Assembly (NCBI RefSeq): GCF_014836905.1
Contig: NZ_JACSPZ010000002.1
Location: 124,001-188,000, forward strand
Direction of reading: 5' to 3'
DNA length: 64,000 bases
Origin: Solibacillus faecavium
Lineage (GTDB): Bacteria; Bacillota; Bacilli; Bacillales_A; Planococcaceae
Below the pieces are notes generated by a model that was not told the DNA's origin, ran no database searches, and saw only the letters and a program-made list of their open reading frames with translations. This document shows, in pieces, positions 38,949 to 47,225 of this stretch. A program made the translations under genes and the position numbers. How positions within the stretch are numbered: the first letter of the stretch is position 1; each line of letters begins with the position of its first letter.

Positions 38949-39476
38949 TTATTGTGCTGGGTTTAACTCAAGCTCTAATTTAATTTTAATATCTTTACCT
39001 ACTAACACGCCACCAGTTTCAAGAGCGGCATTCCATGTTAAGCCGAATTGTTCACGGTCAATTTTTGCTTTTCCTTCAAAACCGTAAACCTCTACGCCCC
39101 ATGGATTTGTCCCTTTACCGCCATATTCCACATCAAGTACAACCGGTTTCGTTACATCCTTAATTGTTAAATCGCCTGACACTTTATAATCGTCCCCATC
39201 TTTTGTAAAGCTTGTCGATTTAAATTTAATGTCAGGGAACTGCTCAATGTCAAAGAATTCTGCTGATTTCAAATGATTGTCTCGATCATCATTGTTCGTC
39301 GTAATACTTGTTGCATCAATTGTAATATCAATGTTTGCTGATGTTAAATCAGCTAAATCATCCGCTTCAATATCTGCTGAATAGTTAGTAAACTGTCCTT
39401 TAACTTTTGAAACCATCATGTGCTTAACTTCAAAACCTATTGATGAATGTGCCGGATCGATTTGCCATTTTACCAT
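38949..39476 (-). CDS. YceI-family lipid-binding protein
   Basis: The 175-residue protein is a YceI-type lipocalin-like barrel, beginning MVKWQIDPAHSSIGFEVKHMM with later DLTIKDVTKPVVLDVEYGG and the closing IKLELELNP. The family binds amphiphilic isoprenoids such as polyprenyl-quinones. No signal peptide, so cytoplasmic. ATG 39476 follows GGAGG. A MhqR-like operator overlaps the transcription start, suggesting induction by quinones or related electrophiles. Confidence 0.9.
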   Translation of the reverse strand: MVKWQIDPAHSSIGFEVKHMMVSKVKGQFTNYSADIEADDLADLTSANIDITIDATSITTNNDDRDNHLKSAEFFDIEQFPDIKFKSTSFTKDGDDYKVSGDLTIKDVTKPVVLDVEYGGKGTNPWGVEVYGFEGKAKIDREQFGLTWNAALETGGVLVGKDIKIKLELELNPAQ

Positions 39477-39518
39477 GTTAAATTCCTCCCAACTATTATG
39501 AAGCTCCAAGACAATCTT

Positions 39519-39565
39519 TATCTTGAATTCGAGATAAATTTACCATATTAGGATAAAAGTGTCAA
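39519..39565 (-). promoter_or_regulatory. yceI promoter with MhqR-like operator
   Basis: On the minus strand TTGACA (39565-39560), 17-bp spacer and TAAATT (39542-39537) form a promoter. Immediately downstream, 39519-39536 reads TATCTTGAATTCGAGATA, a near-perfect palindrome that matches the B. subtilis MhqR box tATCTcgAAtTCgAGATa as I recall it, with one difference. A repressor there would block initiation. Confidence 0.72.
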
Positions 39566-39604
39566 ATCATTCATCCGGGTGAAAGTTAAATATTTTAATA
39601 GCGA

Positions 39605-40207
39605 TTAGTTATCCTTCATTAATTTTGCAATTTCCACATCAAAACCGTTATTTCTCTTCAATAATTCTTCAATAACGAGCCCTTGTCGCTCCTTTGAATG
39701 ACCTTGGCTTAACTTTGCGACAGCTTCTATAGAAGTAATGTGAAGTTTAAAAGGCACAATCCCCTTTAATAAGCTGTTCATATAATTCGAATCAACTGCA
39801 TTGACGTCGTATGTACTATTTGGAGTTTCGTACTTATCAATTAAATGATGCAATGATAAGCGAATTTCTTTTTCATCCTTTAAAAACTGAATAGATCCAT
39901 TTACATGAACCGCTACATAATTCCAAGTAGGCACCGAATCTTTCGTTTCATACCAGGAAGAGGAGATATAACTGTGCGGACCGCTGAAAATTGCCAGCAC
40001 CTGTTGACCTTCAATGTCTTTCCATTGAGGGTTTGCACGTGCAAAATGTCCGTATAAGTCTTGATGATCTGCACTTAAATAAAGCGGTAAATGCGTTGCA
40101 GCAGGCACACCATCATGCATCGAAATAAACGATGCAAAACTATACTCTTTAATAAACTGACGAATTTTTTGTTCATCTTTTAATAGGTATTGCTTTGGAA
40201 TATACAT
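39605..40207 (-). CDS. paiB: PaiB-like FMN-binding regulator
   Basis: The 200-residue protein starts MYIPKQYLLKDEQKIRQFI and contains HLPLYLS, SWYETKDSVPTWNYVAVHVNG in parts; this is the PaiB/FMN-binding negative transcriptional regulator family, which affects sporulation and degradative enzymes in B. subtilis. It lies 9 bases after paiA in the same orientation, as in B. subtilis. Confidence 0.92.
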   Translation of the reverse strand: MYIPKQYLLKDEQKIRQFIKEYSFASFISMHDGVPAATHLPLYLSADHQDLYGHFARANPQWKDIEGQQVLAIFSGPHSYISSSWYETKDSVPTWNYVAVHVNGSIQFLKDEKEIRLSLHHLIDKYETPNSTYDVNAVDSNYMNSLLKGIVPFKLHITSIEAVAKLSQGHSKERQGLVIEELLKRNNGFDVEIAKLMKDN

Positions 40208-40216
40208 TTTTTCGCC

Positions 40217-40732
40217 TCACAATTGTTTTGTCATAATAAAATCAATTTGCTCGTCTTCACCCATGAAAAATGAGTGAGTGCCTGTTTTTTGAAAGCCAAC
40301 TTTTTCGTAAAACGCAATGGCATTCGAATTTTGTTCCCAGACACCAAGCCAAACTTTAGTTTTCTGCATGTGTAGCGCAATTTTCATTGCCTCTTCCATT
40401 AAGACTTTCCCTAGACCTAACTTATGAAAACGGCTTAAAATATATATTCTTTCAATTTCTATGTAGTCAGGTCCCAATTTTTCTGATTGAGCTTCATCGG
40501 TATTCACTTTTAAATATCCCGCAAGCTCCTCATTTACAAAAAGCAGCTTAAATAGTGAGTACGGATTTTGGAGCTCGGCTGTTAGTTTTTCAGTTGAAAA
40601 AGCTTCATCTAAGTAAGTGGACATATTTTCCGTATTATTTTGATCATGAAATGTTTCATAAAACGTATCACGGCCTATCGATTGCAAGTCTATTAAATTG
40701 TTTGTAGTGCATTGTATTAGTTGAATGTTCAT
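40217..40732 (-). CDS. paiA: Polyamine N-acetyltransferase PaiA (GNAT)
   Basis: The 171-residue GNAT closely resembles B. subtilis PaiA, which acetylates spermidine and spermine: ETFHDQNNTENMSTYL, VNTDEAQSEKLG, IEIERIYI, the acetyl-CoA loop LSRFHKLGLGKVLMEEA, and WLGVWEQNSNAIAFYEKVGF. First gene of the paiA-paiB operon. Confidence 0.94.
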   Translation of the reverse strand: MNIQLIQCTTNNLIDLQSIGRDTFYETFHDQNNTENMSTYLDEAFSTEKLTAELQNPYSLFKLLFVNEELAGYLKVNTDEAQSEKLGPDYIEIERIYILSRFHKLGLGKVLMEEAMKIALHMQKTKVWLGVWEQNSNAIAFYEKVGFQKTGTHSFFMGEDEQIDFIMTKQL

Positions 40733-40764
40733 ATGTAGAATACCTCGCTTTAAATATTTTTCCT

Positions 40765-40941
40765 CTATAGTGAAAGCCTTCTGGCAGTCAATACTGTTAA
40801 AAAAAGAACGATAAAAATAAATAGCATAGAAAAGAAGAAATTGATTATTGTTGAAGAAAACGAAACCAGTGAATTAACGATAGTAAATAACACGATAAAA
40901 TACACAATAAAAATTATAGTTGAAAAAACCCATTTCCTCAT
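40765..40941 (-). CDS. 58-aa membrane protein
   Basis: The frame starts MRKWVFSTIIFIVYF and contains two hydrophobic helices (about 4-24 and 32-52) and a basic end TARRLSL. GGAAGGAG lies 10 bases before the ATG, strong support for translation. It is upstream of paiA on the same strand, 32 bp away, so it may be cotranscribed with it. Family not recognised. Confidence 0.6.
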   Translation of the reverse strand: MRKWVFSTIIFIVYFIVLFTIVNSLVSFSSTIINFFFSMLFIFIVLFLTVLTARRLSL

Positions 40942-41081
40942 CGATAAAACACTCCTTCCGATTTTGTTCTATCTGAATTGTTTCATAAATTTCTAAAACA
41001 TTCAATTTATTTCAAACCAATTTACCGAAAGCTTGAAGCGTTATATTAGTGAATTATTTTAAAATTTTCTGTAAAATTATA

Positions 41082-41111
41082 TTGACATAAATTACTATAA
41101 TTTGTTATAGT
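41082..41111 (+). promoter_or_regulatory. Promoter with overlapping inverted repeat, rsgA-like unit
   Basis: TTGACA (41082-41087), 17-bp spacer and TTATAG (41105-41110). ACTATAA (41094-41100) and TTATAGT (41105-41111) are perfect inverted repeats four bases apart and cover the -10, a typical repressor site. Confidence 0.65.
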
Positions 41112-41138
41112 TGTATTAATTATTGAAGGAAGATGGTG

Positions 41139-41219
41139 ATGACAATGACAAAATTACATGAGATTGAAACGATGCAATTGAGCTTGTCATATAACATTCG
41201 CCACCTTTGTGCCTTCTAA
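41139..41219 (+). CDS. 26-aa leader peptide
   Basis: The frame begins MTMTKLHEIETMQ and ends RHLCAF. GAAGGA lies 8 bases upstream of the ATG at 41139. It sits between a strong promoter and a strong terminator, with the GTPase gene beyond. This is the layout of ribosome-mediated attenuation, where stalling on the leader frees downstream transcription. No family recognised. Confidence 0.6.
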   Translation: MTMTKLHEIETMQLSLSYNIRHLCAF

Positions 41220-41255
41220 TATAGAAGAGTCACGCTTCTTCACTGTGCGTATGAG

Positions 41256-41296
41256 ACCTTATGACGGGCAAAATTGCTGGTCATAAGGTTTTTTTG
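41256..41296 (+). terminator. Attenuator terminator before the RsgA-like gene
   Basis: ACCTTATGAC pairs perfectly with GTCATAAGGT, followed by seven T. It starts 36 bases after the leader peptide stop and 49 bases before the GTPase start. A smaller GAAG/CTTC hairpin lies between. Confidence 0.85.
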
Positions 41297-41344
41297 TTTG
41301 CCTAAAAACAATACAATACTATACGCCATTAGGAGGCAATTTCA

Positions 41345-42406
41345 TTGAATTTACAACAACTTGGATTTACACAATATTTTGAAACACAATTACAAACTTT
41401 AACGTTTGACCGGGCAACAAGATTAGTTGGACGTATTATTTTAGAACATAAGCATTCATACCGGGTTTTAACAGAACAAGGTGAATTTTTGGCAACAGTA
41501 TCCGGAAACTTTGCTTACCACGCCTTTTCCAGGAAGGATTATCCGGCAGTAGGGGATTTCGTTATAATCGAACAAATGCCGGGGGAAGAGCGCGCCATTA
41601 TTCATCATTTATTTGACCGTAAATCAAAATTCACAAGGAAAATGGCAGGCTTAGAAGTCGATGAACAAATTGTTGCCTCAAATGTGGATTATATTTTACT
41701 TGTCATGAGTATGAACGCAGATTTTAACGTCCGTCGCCTAGAACGCTATTTAGTGGCAGCATGGGATTCAGGTGCGACACCGCTCATTGTTTTAACAAAA
41801 GCAGACCTTTGTGAAGATGAAAATGCGCTTATAGAAGCAGTGCAGTCTGTCGCATTCGGTGTAGACGTTTTAACAGTAAGTGCGGTTACAGGCGAAGGGA
41901 TTTCAGCATTAAAGGAATTTTTGACAGAAGGAAAAACAGCCGCATTATTAGGCTCATCCGGTGCAGGAAAATCCACTCTTACAAATGCATTATTGAATAC
42001 TGACCAAATGAAAGTATCCGATATCCGTGAAGACGATGCGAAAGGGCGTCATACGACAACACATCGTGAGCTCGTAGTTTTACCGTCCGGGGCATGCTTA
42101 ATCGACACACCGGGTATGCGTGAGCTGCAGCTTTGGGATCAAGGAGACAGTTTATCAGCTAGTTTTTCCGATATTGATCAACTGGCGGACAATTGCCGCT
42201 TCAGGGACTGCAAACATAAAAATGAACCGGGTTGTGCGGTTATACAAGCAGTAGATGATGGTGCACTTGATTCATCGAGACTAACAAGTTACTTTAAACT
42301 GCAACGCGAGCTCGCATATATTGAGAAAAAGGCAAATACCGATGCTCAGCTTGCAGAAAAACGCAAATGGAAGCAGGTCTCAAAAAGCATAAAGAAAATG
42401 AAATAA
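41345..42406 (+). CDS. YjeQ/RsgA-type ribosome-associated GTPase
   Basis: The 353-residue protein has an N-terminal OB-like domain, the circularly permuted GTPase typical of YjeQ (G4 VLTKADL near 147, then G1 GSSGAGKST at 203-211, then G3 DTPGM) and a C-terminal zinc motif CRFRDCKHKNEPGC. RsgA proteins act in 30S subunit maturation. It is longer than the ~293-residue Bacillus housekeeping form and is probably a second-type paralogue. TTG start, 8 bases after AGGAGG. Expression appears governed by the leader/attenuator upstream. Confidence 0.9.
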   Translation: MNLQQLGFTQYFETQLQTLTFDRATRLVGRIILEHKHSYRVLTEQGEFLATVSGNFAYHAFSRKDYPAVGDFVIIEQMPGEERAIIHHLFDRKSKFTRKMAGLEVDEQIVASNVDYILLVMSMNADFNVRRLERYLVAAWDSGATPLIVLTKADLCEDENALIEAVQSVAFGVDVLTVSAVTGEGISALKEFLTEGKTAALLGSSGAGKSTLTNALLNTDQMKVSDIREDDAKGRHTTTHRELVVLPSGACLIDTPGMRELQLWDQGDSLSASFSDIDQLADNCRFRDCKHKNEPGCAVIQAVDDGALDSSRLTSYFKLQRELAYIEKKANTDAQLAEKRKWKQVSKSIKKMK

Positions 42407-42414
42407 GACAACAG

Positions 42415-42450
42415 GCAGATGTACATAGAAAGTGTGCATCTGCTTTTTTA
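42415..42450 (+). terminator. Terminator of the RsgA-like gene
   Basis: GCAGATG pairs with CATCTGC with an internal loop, followed by six T. Confidence 0.82.
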
Positions 42451-42512
42451 ATCCATGGATTGAATAACATTATTACGCTATAATAAATGGAGTAAATAAA
42501 AGAGGTGAAAAA

Positions 42513-43145
42513 ATGATAAATTGGGTTTATGTAGTAATTTTAGGCTTAGCAGTAGGTTTTCTAAGTGCCATGTTTGATTGGCCATTTGTAGTATCTATCT
42601 CCATAATTCTAGTTTTTGGTCTTTGTTCAATTGGCTATATGTTTTACATTGCATACGCTTCTACAAATTTGGCGAAAATCAGAAAATATATTGTAAAGCA
42701 TAAAAAAGATCCAGTAATGAATTACATACACACGTTAGAAGTCGGTACAAAAGAACAGGAAATCGAAGCAATGGAAAAAATCATTGGTCACTATAAACAA
42801 CCGGTTATTAAAAATACATATGAAATGAATCGTGCAATTCGTCTCGACGATTTCGAACGTGCTCAATACTACGCAGATCAATTAATGGATAATCAGAATG
42901 GTCCATATGGTAAAGCATTAATTGCCGCAGTAGCCGGAAATCGGGAAGAAGCTAATAGTTATTCCTTGAAGTCCGAATGGATGAAGTACGGGATTGAAGC
43001 ACAATTAGCATTAACAGAACGTAATTTAGAAGCATTTGACCATTTTGCACGACAGTCCGTTGAAGCGGCAAAAGGACTTCAACGATACTCATTATACTAT
43101 AGCTTTAAAAAAGCAAAGATGGAGTATGAGATGGAGAGTAAATAA
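42513..43145 (+). CDS. Membrane protein with cytoplasmic helical domain, unknown
   Basis: The 210-residue product has two N-terminal helices (about 4-22 and 27-51), then a soluble helical domain with repeat-like A/Y-rich helices (FERAQYYADQLMDN, NREEANSYSL, NLEAFDHFARQSVEA) that could form TPR-like hairpins. AGAGGTG precedes the ATG. No family recognised. Element A copy 3 starts within about 10 bases of its stop codon. Confidence 0.75.
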   Translation: MINWVYVVILGLAVGFLSAMFDWPFVVSISIILVFGLCSIGYMFYIAYASTNLAKIRKYIVKHKKDPVMNYIHTLEVGTKEQEIEAMEKIIGHYKQPVIKNTYEMNRAIRLDDFERAQYYADQLMDNQNGPYGKALIAAVAGNREEANSYSLKSEWMKYGIEAQLALTERNLEAFDHFARQSVEAAKGLQRYSLYYSFKKAKMEYEMESK

Positions 43146-43154
43146 AGAGTTCTT

Positions 43155-43419
43155 CTAGATGCGTTAACAGGAACAAGTTGTTCAAATGTAAAGGAATTAA
43201 TAAGTTGATTGGAGTGGAGGGACCGTGACTCCACCGGGAACCACACGTGCGGAAGATCCACTAACTTGGGCCTGCCGTCGTAGGCACAAGTTAGTTAGCT
43301 GGAGCCGTGCCTGGGGAAAGCATCGGTCCCGGAACGGAAATCAACGATGTCTAGATTCAATTAATTTTAAAATAAAAAACTGTAAACAAACACTATTTAA
43401 GAGTATGGCTACAGTCTGA
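43155..43419 (-). repeat. Element A, copy 3: inverted and truncated
   Basis: This is the reverse orientation of the elements at 12176 and 35864. The GC-rich palindrome (about 43198-43352) and the CTACAGTCTG end (43410-43419) are preserved, while the GTCGACAATCTG end is missing: homology stops near CTAGATGC at 43155. Beyond the intact end lies the hairpin ACCGCTTACT/AGTAAGCGGT. Confidence 0.7.
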
Positions 43420-43449
43420 CCGCTTACTAATACAGTAAGCGGTATTTTA
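43420..43449 (+). terminator. Hairpin abutting element A copy 3
   Basis: ACCGCTTACT pairs perfectly with AGTAAGCGGT around AATAC and is followed by ATTTTA. It directly adjoins the end of element A, as at the other copies. Confidence 0.7.
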
Positions 43450-43572
43450 GTGTTAGGACGAATAAATAAATTTTGGCTTACATGTCTTGATTTCTAAATT
43501 TGAGGGAATAGTTAATGACTTGAAAAAACTGCAAACATTTTACAAGTAAAAAGAAGAAATGAGGTGATTTTA

Positions 43573-45018
43573 ATGACACTTTTAGGTTTTTTGATGGTTA
43601 CTGTGTACCTTTTGAATATTTTATTTGCACTCATGCTAATATTTATCAGTCGTAAAAGTGCTTCATCAACATGGGCATGGCTTTTTGTCCTATTTTTCTT
43701 GCCGGTTATTGGGTTCATTTTCTATTTATTATTGGGACGAAATTTACAAAAGAAGCATTTCGTTCGCTGGCATGCTGTTCAACAGGAAGAATCTATAGAG
43801 GCTTTCCAGGATCAGCATACCGCTCTTGCAGAAGGAACATATGAATTTCCAAACGAGATTACAAAAAGGCATCAAGGGTTAATAAAAATGAATGTCGATT
43901 ACAATCACGCTTTATTAAGTTCTAAAAATGATGTTGCGATTTTAGCTGAAGGGAAAGAAAAATTCCGCTCTGTCATTGAAGATATTGAAAATGCGAAACA
44001 AACGATTCATATTCAATATTACATTTACAAAATGGATGAGGTCGGAAAAAGTATTTTTAATGCGCTTGTTAAAAAAGCTAAAGAGGGCATTGAAGTAAAA
44101 ATGATTTACGACGATTTAGGTTCACGTACTTTACGTAAAAAAGACTTAAAGAAATTGATGGATGCCGGTGGACAAGTAGAAGCTTTCTTTTCCTCGTATT
44201 TGAAATTATTCAATCCTCGAATTAATTTCCGAAATCACCGAAAACTCATTATTATAGACGGTCGGATTGGATATATTGGCGGTTTTAATGTCGGTAAGGA
44301 GTATGCCTGTCTTGATGACGAAATAGGGTATTGGCGAGATACGCATTTACGTATAGAAGGCAATTCCGTATACAATATGCAGGCACATTTTTTATTTGAT
44401 TGGCATCAGGCGAGAAATGAAGAACTGAAGGTCGAGCAAAGATACTTCCCCTCATTTACAGTCGATGCGGACACACCCGTCCAAATTGTATCGAGTGGAC
44501 CGGATACAGATTTTGAATCCATTAAAAACACTTATATTCGCATGATTTTAAGCGCTAAAAAATATGTTTATATTCAAACCCCTTACTATGTACCTGATGA
44601 GGCATTTTTGCATGCAATTCAAATTGCTGCCTCCTCAGGTGTAGATGTGCGCATTATGACGCCTGAAAAAACAGACCATCCCTTCGTATATGGCGCCAAT
44701 TCAGCATACGGTGGAGACCTGCTTGAATCTGGTGGAAGGGTATATCGTTATAAAAAAGGATTCCTTCATGCAAAAATGCTCGTAATCGATGATGAATTAG
44801 CAACAATCGGTACTGCAAACATTGATGTCCGAAGCTTTAGTCTAAATTTCGAAATCAATGCGATTTTATATGATGAACGGTTTGCGATTAAGTGTAGAGA
44901 ATTATTTGAAGCAGATATAAAAGATAGTTTCGAATTAACAAAAGAGCTATTTGAGAAACGAAAAACATGGACTAGAGTCCGTGAATCAGTGTCACGTCTG
45001 TTATCTCCAATATTATAA
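43573..45018 (+). CDS. cls: Cardiolipin synthase
   Basis: The 481-residue protein has two N-terminal membrane helices (about 3-28 and 35-58) and two phospholipase D domains, with HKD motifs HRKLIIID (about residue 220) and HAKMLVID (about 395). It joins two phosphatidylglycerol molecules to cardiolipin and glycerol at the membrane. ATG 43573 is spaced from GAGGTGA; the GTG at 43564 overlaps that site. Confidence 0.93.
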   Translation: MTLLGFLMVTVYLLNILFALMLIFISRKSASSTWAWLFVLFFLPVIGFIFYLLLGRNLQKKHFVRWHAVQQEESIEAFQDQHTALAEGTYEFPNEITKRHQGLIKMNVDYNHALLSSKNDVAILAEGKEKFRSVIEDIENAKQTIHIQYYIYKMDEVGKSIFNALVKKAKEGIEVKMIYDDLGSRTLRKKDLKKLMDAGGQVEAFFSSYLKLFNPRINFRNHRKLIIIDGRIGYIGGFNVGKEYACLDDEIGYWRDTHLRIEGNSVYNMQAHFLFDWHQARNEELKVEQRYFPSFTVDADTPVQIVSSGPDTDFESIKNTYIRMILSAKKYVYIQTPYYVPDEAFLHAIQIAASSGVDVRIMTPEKTDHPFVYGANSAYGGDLLESGGRVYRYKKGFLHAKMLVIDDELATIGTANIDVRSFSLNFEINAILYDERFAIKCRELFEADIKDSFELTKELFEKRKTWTRVRESVSRLLSPIL

Positions 45019-45022
45019 ATGG

Positions 45023-45054
45023 AAAGCTAGTCTATTAGGCTAGCTTTTTTTATT
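45023..45054 (+). terminator. Terminator of the cls gene
   Basis: AAGCTAG pairs with CTAGCTT around a short loop, followed by seven T. Confidence 0.87.
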
Positions 45055-45140
45055 TCATAAACCGAAATATTTTCGAGCAATTTTATTCATTTTTTAGTAA
45101 AATAAGAATTGAACTACAATTCAGAAAGCGGGGCTATACT

Positions 45141-46937
45141 ATGCAAAACGTAAAATATCCTGAAGTTTGGGATTTAGATGTATTTTTCGAAGGTGGCAGT
45201 GCATCACCACAACTAAAAGAACATATCGAAAATTTAAACCCTAAAATGGATGTATTAAAAGAAATGGTTGAAAAATTCGATGTTCCTACAAATACAGATG
45301 CAGCATTATCTATTCAATCTATTTTAGAAAATATTAAAGAAGTAATGATGCATATATCACAGGCGGGTGCTATGCTTTCTTGTTTAACGGCACAGGATAC
45401 GACAGATCGTGAAGCGCTTTTATTACAAGGTCAGCTTTCGGGTATTTCAGCTAACTTCTCTCCAATTATGGAAAGCTTTAATCAAAAGCTCGGTAAAATC
45501 GACGAATCGACTTTCGACGAATTACTTCAAACAAATGAATTATCACAATTTGAGTTTATTTTAACGGAATGGCGTGAAAAGTCGAAGGAATCACTATCTG
45601 AAGAAGAAGAAGCACTAATTTCTGCTTTAGGTGTAGATGGCTATAGCTCATGGGGTCAGCTTTATAACATGCTGATCGGTGATATTAAAGTCGAAGTCGA
45701 AGTAGACGGCGAAAAGAAATTAATGTCGGTTGGACAAGCAAATAACTTAAGCTCTCATAAAGACCGTACAGTTCGTAAAGCTGCATTTGATGCATTAGAG
45801 GAAGTATTTACAGACCGTGAAGAGTTCTTTGCTAAAACTTTAAACCATTTAGCTGGCTTCCGCTTAGCAGTATATAAAAAGCGCGGCTGGGATTCTGTTA
45901 CGAAAGAGCCTTTACAAATTAACCGTATGAAGCAGGAAACAATCGATGCAATGTGGGGAGCTATTACGTCACGCAAAGCAAAATTTGCAGATTATTTAAC
46001 ACATAAAGCAACATTATTAGGCAGTGAAAAATTAGATTGGTTTGATTTCGATGCTCCTGTAACGGATTCTACTGCTACAATGTCTTACCAAGAGGGCGCG
46101 GAATTTATTTTAAAACATTTCGGTCGTTTCGGTTCAGAAATGGAAAGCTTCGCGCGTACTGCTTTTGAAGATGGGTGGATTGAAGCGGAAGACCGTGACA
46201 ATAAACGTCCAGGTGGCTTCTGTACAGGAATGCCTTTATCCGAGCAATCACGTATTTTTATGACATATTCAGGTTCAATGTCGAACGTTTCAACATTAGC
46301 ACATGAACTTGGTCACGCATTCCATTCATATGCTCTTCGCCCGGTTCATCCATTAAACCGTCGCTATGCAATGAATGTTGCCGAAACTGCTTCAACATTT
46401 GCAGAAATGATCGTAGCGGATGCAGCGGTTGAAGAAGCATCAAATGAACAGGAAAAGATCGCGCTATTAGAAGATAAAATCCAACGTTCAGTAGCGTTCT
46501 TTATGAACATTCATGCTCGTTATTTATTTGAAACACGCTTCTATGAAGAGCGCAAAAAAGGTATCGTATCTTCTAAGCGTTTAAATGAATTAATGGAAGA
46601 AGCACAAATCGAAGCTCATGGTGGAGCACTAGGTGAAACACACCCACACTTTTGGGCATCAAAAATGCATTTCTATATTACAGGCGTGCCGTTCTATAAC
46701 TTCCCGTACACATTCGGCTATTTATTCTCTTTAAGCATTTACGCAAAAGCAAAAGAAGAGGGCAAAGGGTTCGAGGAAAAATATATGGCATTACTTCGTG
46801 ATACAGCGGTAATGACTGTAGAAGATTTAGCGATGAAGCATTTAGGTGCAGACATCACGACTGAAGATTTCTGGTTAAAAGGAATCGCGCTTTGTGAGAA
46901 AGATGTAGAAGAATTTATTGCATTAACTTCGAAGTAA
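45141..46937 (+). CDS. pepF: Oligoendopeptidase F (M3 family metallopeptidase)
   Basis: The 598-residue cytoplasmic zinc peptidase has the HELGH active site (H388 onward, in TLAHELGHAFHSY) and a downstream Glu in NVAETASTFAEM as third zinc ligand. Length and N-terminal helical domain fit the pepF/M3 group that trims short peptides. Start ATG follows AAAGCGGGG. Monocistronic; element B copy 2 lies downstream. Confidence 0.94.
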   Translation: MQNVKYPEVWDLDVFFEGGSASPQLKEHIENLNPKMDVLKEMVEKFDVPTNTDAALSIQSILENIKEVMMHISQAGAMLSCLTAQDTTDREALLLQGQLSGISANFSPIMESFNQKLGKIDESTFDELLQTNELSQFEFILTEWREKSKESLSEEEEALISALGVDGYSSWGQLYNMLIGDIKVEVEVDGEKKLMSVGQANNLSSHKDRTVRKAAFDALEEVFTDREEFFAKTLNHLAGFRLAVYKKRGWDSVTKEPLQINRMKQETIDAMWGAITSRKAKFADYLTHKATLLGSEKLDWFDFDAPVTDSTATMSYQEGAEFILKHFGRFGSEMESFARTAFEDGWIEAEDRDNKRPGGFCTGMPLSEQSRIFMTYSGSMSNVSTLAHELGHAFHSYALRPVHPLNRRYAMNVAETASTFAEMIVADAAVEEASNEQEKIALLEDKIQRSVAFFMNIHARYLFETRFYEERKKGIVSSKRLNELMEEAQIEAHGGALGETHPHFWASKMHFYITGVPFYNFPYTFGYLFSLSIYAKAKEEGKGFEEKYMALLRDTAVMTVEDLAMKHLGADITTEDFWLKGIALCEKDVEEFIALTSK

Positions 46938-47225
46938 TGAAAAGAGTTGCTTGGACATAATTCTTTGTCTTTTTCATGCTTGAAATTATGCAGAGATTTA
47001 CTTGAGATAGAAGTAAAAATTAGTTGTTCGGAGTGAAGGCGGCGACTCCTTGGGGACAAGCACGTGGGAGAGACTACAGGCTCGAGCCGTGCCCCCAGGA
47101 AAGCGTCCGCCGTAACGGAGAACAACGGCTACGAAGTAGACAAAAAAGCCTTTCATATTTTACTCATTGTAAAATATGAAAGGCTTTTATTTTGAGGTGG
47201 GTTTTGTCCAAGTCCCCTTTTAATG
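46938..47225. repeat. Element B, copy 2 region
   Basis: The core 47022-47130 matches the outer parts of the copy at 38661-38855 (AGTTGTTCGGAGTGAAGGCGG start, GGAGAACAACGGCT end) and lacks its internal insertion. AT-rich homology extends left (GATTTACTTGA) and right (TTTTGAGG). Outer TTGGACA repeats occur in inverted orientation at about 46952 and 47206. Confidence 0.65.
47141..47192. terminator. Long bidirectional terminator
   Basis: An 18-bp perfect stem (AAGCCTTTCATATTTTAC with its complement) around CATT, with A and T runs outside. It closes both pepF and the converging gene at 47226. Confidence 0.85.

Noticed and set aside
43225-43419. 64-codon frame in element A copy 3
   Set aside because: Entirely repeat sequence; other copies do not keep the frame.
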